Shown here: positions 48,800 to 54,808 of the stretch, piece by piece | Layout: each line of letters opens with the position of its first letter | Numbering within the stretch: position 1 is the stretch's first letter | Translations under genes and position numbers: made by a program | Source: JAKFDI01 sp044508835 | GTDB taxonomy: Bacteria > Pseudomonadota > Gammaproteobacteria > Burkholderiales > Burkholderiaceae_C | Assembly: GCA_044508835.1 (NCBI GenBank) | Contig: JBIQHD010000031.1 | Coordinates: forward strand, 1 to 54,808 | Direction of reading: 5' to 3' | DNA length: 54,808 bases | The notes under the pieces: generated by a model | What the model was told of the DNA's origin: nothing | What the model saw: only the letters and a program-made list of their open reading frames with translations | The model's database searches: none

Positions 48800-49756
48800 A
48801 TGACGAAGGCCATCACGGTGGCCGTCATCGGCGCGGGGCTGATGGGGCACGGCATCGGGCAGGTGTTCGCGCGCGCCGGACATGCCGTCGTGATCACCGA
48901 CCCCGATCCCGGCGTGCTCGCCGCCGCGCCGGGCCGCATCGAGCGCAACCTGCGGGCCGAGGGGGCCGACCCGGCGCGCGTCCTGTGCAACCTGTCCGTG
49001 GAGCCGCGCCTGGACGCGGCGCTGTCCGGGGCCGACCTCGTCGTCGAGGCGGCGCCGGAGAAGCTGGCGCTCAAGCAGCGGCTGTTCGGCCAGATCGCCG
49101 CCGCGGCGCCCCGGCACGCGGTGCTCGCCAGCAACACCTCGGTGATCCCCATCACCCGCATCGGCGAGGCGCTGCCGGCGGACGTGCGCGCGCGCATGGT
49201 CGGCACGCACTGGTGGAACCCGCCGCACCTGGTGCCGCTCGTGGAGGTCGTCCGCACGGCGCACACCCGGGCCGACGTCTTCGAGCAGGCGTTCGCCTGG
49301 CTGGAGGCCGCGGGCAAGCGTCCCGTCAGGGTCCACCGGGACGTGACGGGGTTCATCGGCAACCGGCTGCAGCACGCGCTCTGGCGGGAGGCGATCGGCC
49401 TGATCGAGGACGGCGTGTGCGACGCGGAGGCCATCGACCTCGTCGTGAAGAACAGCTTCGGCCTGCGCCTGCCGGTGCTCGGCCCCATGGAGAACGCCGA
49501 CCTGGTCGGCCTGGAGCTCACGCGGGACGTGCACCGCGTGATGTTCCCGGACCTGCGCTGCGACAAGGCGCCCTCGCCGCTGCTGGACCGGCTGATCGAC
49601 GCGGGCCACGCGGGGATGAAGGCCGGCCGGGGGCTGCGCGCCTGGACGCCGGGGCAGGCGGCGGCCGTCCAGGAGGGGCTGGACCGGCACCTGATCGGGA
49701 TGCGCCGCGGCGCTGGGCGAGAATGCGCCCCGGTCCAAGAATCATCGAACGAGTAG
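48800..49756 (+). CDS. 3-hydroxyacyl-CoA dehydrogenase-family oxidoreductase, carnitine-dehydrogenase-like candidate
   Basis: A 318-residue NAD enzyme. The Rossmann motif is VIGAGLMGHGIGQVFARAGH (about 9-28). The region ASNTSVIPITRIGE and GTHWWNPPHLVPLVEVV (about 135-151) holds the catalytic histidine zone, and PLLDRLIDAGHAGMKAGRG lies in the C-terminal domain. L-carnitine dehydrogenases belong to this family and are often fused to a thioesterase domain, which is lacking here. Context with a BKACE and an importer points to a 3-hydroxy acid substrate. Confidence 0.88.
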   Translation: MTKAITVAVIGAGLMGHGIGQVFARAGHAVVITDPDPGVLAAAPGRIERNLRAEGADPARVLCNLSVEPRLDAALSGADLVVEAAPEKLALKQRLFGQIAAAAPRHAVLASNTSVIPITRIGEALPADVRARMVGTHWWNPPHLVPLVEVVRTAHTRADVFEQAFAWLEAAGKRPVRVHRDVTGFIGNRLQHALWREAIGLIEDGVCDAEAIDLVVKNSFGLRLPVLGPMENADLVGLELTRDVHRVMFPDLRCDKAPSPLLDRLIDAGHAGMKAGRGLRAWTPGQAAAVQEGLDRHLIGMRRGAGRECAPVQESSNE

Positions 49757-49810
49757 CGGGCAGCCCGGGCCTCGGAGCCGGCGGGCGCCCGCGCGGGAAG
49801 GGGCGCGCCC

Positions 49811-50551
49811 ATGCGGATAGCCGCGCTAGACGACGATCCATCGTAGCTGGATCTCGTGCAGCGCTCAGTGCAGGCCATCGGTCACCAGTGCAGCGGCTTC
49901 GAGCGGGGCGAGGCGCTGCTTCGCGAACTGCGCCGCGAGAGTTTCGACCTGCTGATCGTCGACTGGCAGCTGCCCGACGTGCCGGGCATCGAGGTGATCC
50001 GGCAGGTGCGGGCGAAGATCCCGCACCGCATGCCCATCCTGCTGCTCACCAACCGCGGCGAGGAGCGCGACGTCGTCCTCGGCCTGTCCTGCGGGGCGGA
50101 CGACTACATGGTCAAGCCGACCCGCGTGCGCGAGCTGATGGCGCGGGTGCAGGCGCTGCTGCGCCGCAGCTATCCGGCGCATGAGAGCGCCGAGCTGCGC
50201 TACGGCGGCTATCGCTTCGACACCGCGGCGCGCACGCTGGCCTTCGACGGCCGGCCGATCGAGCTGACGCAGAAGGAGTTCGACCTGGCGCGCTGCCTGT
50301 TCGCCAACCAGGGGCGGCTGCTGTCGCGCGCCTACCTGCTCGACGCGGTGTGGGGCGGGCTCGCGGCCGGCATCCCCTCGCGCAGCCTGGACACGCACAT
50401 GTCGTCGCTGCGCGCCAAGCTGAACCTGCGGCCGGCGCGCGGCTACCGCCTGAGCGCGGTGTACGGCCACGGCTACCGGCTGGAGGCGCTGGGCCCGCCC
50501 GAGGCTGCGCAGCCCGCCGAGCCCGCCCCGCCGGCGGCGGTGCCGCGATGA
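49811..50551 (+). pseudogene. OmpR-family response regulator, interrupted by an amber codon
   Basis: From ATG 49811 the frame reads MRIAALDDDPS, a TAG at 49844-49846, then LDLVQRSVQAIGHQCSGFER. DDD is the acidic pocket of the receiver domain, so the coding frame clearly begins there. Downstream are the phospho-aspartate in LIVDWQLPDVPG, the lysine in YMVKPT, and the OmpR-type winged helix (IELTQKEFDLARCLFANQGR). Translation from GTG 49856 would yield 231 residues without the first strand and acidic pocket. A CAG-to-TAG change or a sequencing error explains the stop. It overlaps the next gene in ATGA. Confidence 0.8.
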
Positions 50552-52230
50552 GCCGGCGCGCGCTCGTCCGCCGCGGCCTGGCCGCGGCGCTCGCCGCCTC
50601 GCTCGCCGCCTCGCTCGCCGCCGCCGCGGCCGCGCAGGAGCTGGTGCCCTACCGCGTGCAGCCGGGCGACACGCTGTACGCGCTCGCCGAACGCCACCTG
50701 GCGGACGCGGCCGACTGGCGGCTGCTCGCGCGCATCAACCGGGTGCACGATCCGAAGCGGCTGGCGCCGGGGCGGGTGCTGATGCTTCCCGCCTCGCGGC
50801 TGCGCGGCACGGCGCAGGCGGCTCTCGTGGCCTACGTGCGCGGCGCCGTCGACCGCCTCGGCCCCGACGGCCGGCCGGCCGGCCCCCTGGCGGCGGGCGA
50901 CGCGCTCGGCGAAGGCGCGGTGGTGCAGGTCGGCCGCGGCGCCTTCGCCACGCTGCGGCTGCCCGACGGCAGCCTGCTGCACCTGGAGGCGGGCTCGCGC
51001 TTCGTCCTCGAGCGGCTGCGCGAGGTGGAGGCCTTGCGGCGCCGCGCCACGGTGATCCGGCTCGACGACGGGCGCGTCGACGCCACCGTGAGCCCGCAGC
51101 CGCCCGGCTCGCGCTTCGACGTGCGCACGCCGCTGGCGGTGGCGGGCGTGCGCGGCACCCGCTTCGGCGTCTCGTTCTCGGCGCGGGACATCAGGATGCT
51201 GTCCGACGTGGTGGAAGGCCGCGTGGCCATGACGGCGCCGGCGCTCGCCGGCGAGCTGGCGATGGCGGCGGGCGAGGGGGCCGTCGTGGCGCGGGCTGGC
51301 GCGCCGCCGCGGCTGCGGCCGCTGCTGCCGGCCGCCGCGCTGTCCGTGCCCGAGGCGGCCCGGGAGCGCTTTCCCTTCACGCTGCCGATCACGCCGGTCG
51401 CCGGCGCGGTGGCCTACCGCGTGCGCATCGGCAGTGACGACGCCTTCACGCAGGTGGTGTTCAGTGAGCCGGCCGCGACGCTGCCGGTCGTGCTGCCGTC
51501 CCTGCCCGACGGGCGCTACCTGCTGAAGGTGCGCGGCGTCGACGCCGACGGGCTGCCCGGCGCCGAGGCGGTGGCGGCCCTGCGGGTGAAGGCCACGCCG
51601 GTGCCGCCGCTCGCGCAGCTGCCGGCGCCGGGCCAGGTGTTCGGCCCCGGCACGGTGGCGCTGCGCTGCACCGAGGTGCCGGGCGCCGTCGGCTACGTGC
51701 TGCAGGTGTCGCGCGGCGCCGGCTTCGACGCGCCGGACGTGGCGCAGCACCGCAGCAGCGGCGACTGCCGCTTCGAGATCGTGCTGCGGGAGCCCGGCGA
51801 CTACCACTGGCGCGTGGCCACCGTCGCGCGCGACGCGCGCGGCGAGGAGGACCGCGGGCCCTTCGGCGACGCGGGCCGGTTCGTGGTGCGGGCCCTGCCG
51901 CCGGCGCCGTCGCCGCGCAGCGAGGGCAGCGACCCGCGGCAGATCCACTGGGCCGGCGAACCGGGCGCGCGCTGGCAGGTGCAGGTCGCGAGCGACCTCG
52001 GCTTCGCCGCGATCGTGCGCGACTTCGAGACGCACGAGCCGCGGGCGCGGCTGGACGTGCCGGCCGGTTGCGAGCCGTACTACGTGCGGCTGCGCACCCT
52101 CGACGCGCAGGGCCTGCGCTCGCCGTTCTCGGCGCCGCGCCGGCTCGGCGCCGCGGCCGGGCTGTGCACCGCCGACGGCCGGCCGGCCACCGCGGGCGAC
52201 GGCAGCGGGATCGGGCGAAGCCCGCCTTGA
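50548..52230 (+). CDS. Exported LysM-FecR domain protein
   Basis: A 560-residue protein starting MSRRALVRRGLAAALAASLA, with a signal peptide ending near AAAQ (residue 30). A LysM domain (VPYRVQPGDTLYALAERHLA, about 33-80) should bind peptidoglycan. A FecR domain (about 95-240) includes DGSLLHLEAGSRFVLERL and VAGVRGTRFGVSF. Two or three fibronectin-like segments follow. Homologous genes sit beside CHASE2 kinases. It may act as a periplasmic partner of the kinase sensor domain. Confidence 0.85.
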   Translation: MSRRALVRRGLAAALAASLAASLAAAAAAQELVPYRVQPGDTLYALAERHLADAADWRLLARINRVHDPKRLAPGRVLMLPASRLRGTAQAALVAYVRGAVDRLGPDGRPAGPLAAGDALGEGAVVQVGRGAFATLRLPDGSLLHLEAGSRFVLERLREVEALRRRATVIRLDDGRVDATVSPQPPGSRFDVRTPLAVAGVRGTRFGVSFSARDIRMLSDVVEGRVAMTAPALAGELAMAAGEGAVVARAGAPPRLRPLLPAAALSVPEAARERFPFTLPITPVAGAVAYRVRIGSDDAFTQVVFSEPAATLPVVLPSLPDGRYLLKVRGVDADGLPGAEAVAALRVKATPVPPLAQLPAPGQVFGPGTVALRCTEVPGAVGYVLQVSRGAGFDAPDVAQHRSSGDCRFEIVLREPGDYHWRVATVARDARGEEDRGPFGDAGRFVVRALPPAPSPRSEGSDPRQIHWAGEPGARWQVQVASDLGFAAIVRDFETHEPRARLDVPAGCEPYYVRLRTLDAQGLRSPFSAPRRLGAAAGLCTADGRPATAGDGSGIGRSPP

Positions 52231-54563
52231 CGCCCGCCACGCCAGCGCCGCCGGCGGCGGCGCCCCTCGCGCGCTGGGGCTGGTTCTGGCTCGTGGCCCT
52301 GGGCATCGCCGCGCTGTGGGGCCATGCGAACGGGCCCGGCCGCGTCGAGCACGCCTTCATCGACCACCTCAGCACCTTCCACGGCCGGCCGGCGCCGCCG
52401 GACGTCGTCATCGTCGCCATCGACGAGCGCAGCCTCGACGCGCTCGGCCGCTGGCCGTGGCGGCGCGGCGTGCATGCCGCGCTGCTCGATCGCCTGCAGG
52501 CCGCCGCGCCGCGCGCCATCGGGCTCGACCTCATCCTGGCCGAGCCCGACCCGGCGCATCCGCAGGACGACCGCCGGCTCGCCGAGGCCATCGCCCGCGC
52601 CGGCAACGTCGTGCTGCCGCTGCACATGCACCGCTTCCCCGGCGAGGCCGCGCCGCGTGCCGCGCTGCCGCCGCCGGCCCTGGCCTCCGCCGCGCACGGC
52701 CTCGGCCACATCCACGTGGAGCTGGGCGGCGACGGCGTGGCGCGCAGCGTGTTCCTGCGCGAAGGCCTGGGCGGCGCCGGCTGGGACCACTGGTCGCTCG
52801 CGCTGCTGCGCGCCGGCGGCGAGCCGGTGCCCGGCGGCCGCCTGCCGGGCGAGCGCCGCCCCGCGCCGGCGGCGCGGCCCGCGGCGGATGCGCCGGCCGC
52901 CTGGTGGCGCGACCACTGGTTGCAGGTGCCCTTCGCCGGGCCGCCGGGGCATTTCCGCCGCGTCTCCTACGTGGACGTGCTCGACGGCCGGGTCGACCCG
53001 CAGGTGCTGCGCGGCGCCTACGTGCTGGTGGGCGCCACCGCGGTCGGCATGGGCGACACCTACCTCACGCCCATGGCCAGCCGCGACGCCCTGATGCCCG
53101 GCGTCGAGCTCTCGGCCAACGTGCTGGACGCGCTGCGCCAGGGCATCGGCCTGCGCCGCGCGGCGGCCTGGGAGAACGCGCTGTTCTCGCTCGTGCCGAT
53201 GGCGCTGGCGCTGGCCGCGCTGTACCGGCTGCGCCCGCGCTGGGCGTTCGCCGCGGTCGTCGCGCTGATGGCCCTCGTCTACCTGGCCGCGCTGCTCGCG
53301 CACGGCGCCGGCGTGCAGTTCGCGCCGCTCGCCGCGCTGCTGTGCCTGGGGCTGGTGTACCCGCTGTGGAGCTGGTTCCGGCTGGAGGCGGCCATCGACT
53401 ACCTCGCGCGGGAGTTCCGGCAGATCCAGCGCGAGGACCGGCTGCTGACGGCGCTGCCGGTGAAGGCCGCCGGCGACGAGCTCGACCGCCGCATGCGCGC
53501 GATGGCCGCGGCCGTCGAGCAGCTGCGCGGCCTGCAGCGCTTCGTGCGCGAGGGCATGGACAGCCTGTCCGACGCCGTGCTGGTGACCGACCGCGCCGGC
53601 GTCGTGCTGCTCGCCAACCGCGCCGCGGCGCGTTACTTCGGCACGGATCCCGGCGCGCTGGAGGACCGGCACGTGGACGAGCTGCTGCGCCCGCGCGTCT
53701 TCGCGCTGGACGGCGGCGCGCTGCCGGCGGTGGCCGGCGGCGACGGGCGCCGCGCCGTCGAGGTGGCCGCGCGCGACGACGGCCGGCGCGACCTGCTGCT
53801 CAAGATCGTGCCGCGCCGCGACCCGCACGGCGCGCTGGCCGGCTGGCTGGTGAGCCTCGTCGACATCTCGGCGGTGCAGCAGGCGCACCGGCAGCGCGAG
53901 GAGGCGCTGCACTTCATCTCGCACGACATGCGGGCGCCGCAGTCGTCGATCCTGACGCTGATCGAGCTCCACCGGCTGCACGGCCGCCTGCCTGACGCGC
54001 AGCTCTTCGAGCGCATCGAGGGCCATGCGCGGCGCACGCTCGCGCTGACCGACGACTTCGTGCAGCTGGCGCGCGCGCAGGCCGGCACGCTGGAGTTCCA
54101 GCCGGTCGACCTGGCCGACGTGGTCGCCGATGCCGCCGACCGGCTGTGGGACCAGGCGCGGGCGCGCGGCATCGAGATCGTCACCGAGGCCGAGCCGGGG
54201 GCCTGCTTCTGCGAGGCCGAGCGCGAACTGCTCACCCGCGCGGTGGCCAACCTGATCGACAACGCCGTCAAGTACGGCCCGCCGCAGGGCGCGGTGCACT
54301 GCGGGCTGGCGCGCGAAGGCGAGCGCTGCGTCATCCGCGTGCGCGACGCGGGGCCGGGCATCGCCGAGGCGGAGCAGGCGACGCTGTTCGAGCCGTTCAA
54401 GCGCGTGGGCACCGACGCGCCCAGCGCCGGCGCGGGCCTCGGCCTGTCCTTCGTGCAGGCCACCATCGCGCGCCACCGCGGCCGCGTGAGCGTGCACAGC
54501 CGCCCGGGCGAGGGCGCCGAGTTCCGGATCGAGCTTCCGGCGCTCGCGCCGCCGCGGGATTGA
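52227..54563 (+). CDS. CHASE2-PAS hybrid-type sensor histidine kinase
   Basis: A 778-residue membrane kinase starting at TTG 52227, whose TTGA overlaps the upstream stop. After one N-terminal membrane segment comes a CHASE2 domain (about 45-310, with VIVAIDERSLDALGRWPWRR) and about three membrane segments (about 320-405). A PAS domain with DAVLVTDRAGVVLLANRAAA follows. The kinase core has H566 in FISHDMRAPQSSIL, an N box NLIDNAVKYG, and G boxes DAGPGI and GAGLGLSF. It should phosphorylate the response regulator encoded two genes upstream, whose reading frame is broken. Confidence 0.93.
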   Translation: MTPATPAPPAAAPLARWGWFWLVALGIAALWGHANGPGRVEHAFIDHLSTFHGRPAPPDVVIVAIDERSLDALGRWPWRRGVHAALLDRLQAAAPRAIGLDLILAEPDPAHPQDDRRLAEAIARAGNVVLPLHMHRFPGEAAPRAALPPPALASAAHGLGHIHVELGGDGVARSVFLREGLGGAGWDHWSLALLRAGGEPVPGGRLPGERRPAPAARPAADAPAAWWRDHWLQVPFAGPPGHFRRVSYVDVLDGRVDPQVLRGAYVLVGATAVGMGDTYLTPMASRDALMPGVELSANVLDALRQGIGLRRAAAWENALFSLVPMALALAALYRLRPRWAFAAVVALMALVYLAALLAHGAGVQFAPLAALLCLGLVYPLWSWFRLEAAIDYLAREFRQIQREDRLLTALPVKAAGDELDRRMRAMAAAVEQLRGLQRFVREGMDSLSDAVLVTDRAGVVLLANRAAARYFGTDPGALEDRHVDELLRPRVFALDGGALPAVAGGDGRRAVEVAARDDGRRDLLLKIVPRRDPHGALAGWLVSLVDISAVQQAHRQREEALHFISHDMRAPQSSILTLIELHRLHGRLPDAQLFERIEGHARRTLALTDDFVQLARAQAGTLEFQPVDLADVVADAADRLWDQARARGIEIVTEAEPGACFCEAERELLTRAVANLIDNAVKYGPPQGAVHCGLAREGERCVIRVRDAGPGIAEAEQATLFEPFKRVGTDAPSAGAGLGLSFVQATIARHRGRVSVHSRPGEGAEFRIELPALAPPRD

Positions 54564-54609
54564 TGTCGCTTCACCGCTGCGCGCGGAAGCGCGAGGCCGC
54601 CGTGGTATC

Positions 54610-54724
54610 CGTTCGCGCTGAGCCTGCCGAAGCGTTCGCCCCACGTGATCCGTCGACCCGTTCGCGCTGAGGTATCGAAGCGCTCGCCGCGTGAAACCCC
54701 GTTCGCGCTGAGCTTGTCGAAGCG
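54610..54724. repeat. Three REP-like direct repeats
   Basis: Units start at about 54610, 54658 and 54698, each reading CGTTCGCGCTGAG followed by a variable core and CGAAGCG. They belong to the same family as the inverted copies at 34239-34341. Similar short elements with GAGCTTGTCGAAG are widespread in high-GC proteobacteria. No gene is seen from 54564 to the end of the window. Confidence 0.75.
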
Positions 54725-54808
54725 TGCGCGCAGTACGGTTTGGCTGGTTGAAGTGCGGTCGCAGTTGAGAGGAGCCGGGACTCGCCCCGGCGGGCGAGTC
54801 ACCTTTCT

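Noticed and set aside
50590..50630. Tandem 12-bp repeats (TCGCTCGCCGCC-like) at the start of the LysM-FecR gene
   Set aside because: They encode the Ala-Ser-Leu repeats of a signal peptide hydrophobic core and need no further explanation.

Overview
The window is about 55 kb of high-GC DNA from a betaproteobacterium, most probably a member of Burkholderiales. This rests on the complete tuf-S10-spc-alpha ribosomal superoperon with infA between secY and rpmJ, on the Bug/TctC periplasmic binding proteins, and on the many aromatic and acyl-CoA catabolic genes. Genus cannot be assigned from the sequence alone.

Region 1 (1-15637) is the end of tuf followed by rpsJ, rplCDWB, rpsS, rplV, rpsC, rplP, rpmC, rpsQ, then a peroxiredoxin gene, then rplNXE, rpsNH, rplFR, rpsE, rpmD, rplO, secY, infA, rpmJ, rpsMKD, rpoA and rplQ, all on the + strand. 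A strong terminator after rpsQ and a near-consensus promoter before rplN separate the S10 and spc blocks. An extended -10 promoter lies between rpsJ and rplC. A terminator follows rplQ.

Region 2 (15680-19430) holds a NodI/NodJ-type ABC exporter, the reductant conductor DsbD and an initiator tRNA-fMet gene.

Region 3 (19417-22904) is a small island of lower GC inserted at the 3' end of tRNA-fMet. It is flanked by a 12-bp direct repeat, and the putative original tRNA terminator lies just beyond the distal repeat. It carries phage-like gene fragments, a hicAB toxin-antitoxin pair whose toxin has an internal stop codon, a winged-helix phage-type protein, a pair of DnaA-box-like sites, and an overlapping two-gene cassette. 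That cassette encodes a small basic protein and a protein with PARP-like ADP-ribosyltransferase motifs. It is the best candidate here for an undescribed toxin-antitoxin or anti-phage system. No integrase is visible.

Region 4 (22950-39784) is a run of catabolic clusters. The first is an IclR-linked set (Bug protein, two acyl-CoA dehydrogenase subunits, a class III CoA-transferase and an enoyl-CoA hydratase). Two LysR regulators follow. Next is an HMG-CoA-lyase-type enzyme with a second CoA-transferase and a second Bug protein. Last is a minus-strand operon resembling homoprotocatechuate meta-cleavage (hpaH, hpaE, hpaD, a FAH-family enzyme and a ketopantoate-reductase-like protein).

Region 5 (39785-49756) has a tannase-family secreted esterase, an AraC-family regulator, and a divergent Liv-type ABC importer in one tight run with a beta-keto acid cleavage enzyme and a 3-hydroxyacyl-CoA-dehydrogenase-like oxidoreductase. 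The last arrangement recalls carnitine-type degradation.

Region 6 (49811-54808) is a three-gene signalling unit (OmpR-type response regulator, LysM-FecR exported protein and CHASE2-PAS histidine kinase). The response-regulator frame is interrupted by an amber codon near its 5' end. The window ends in REP-like short repeats.
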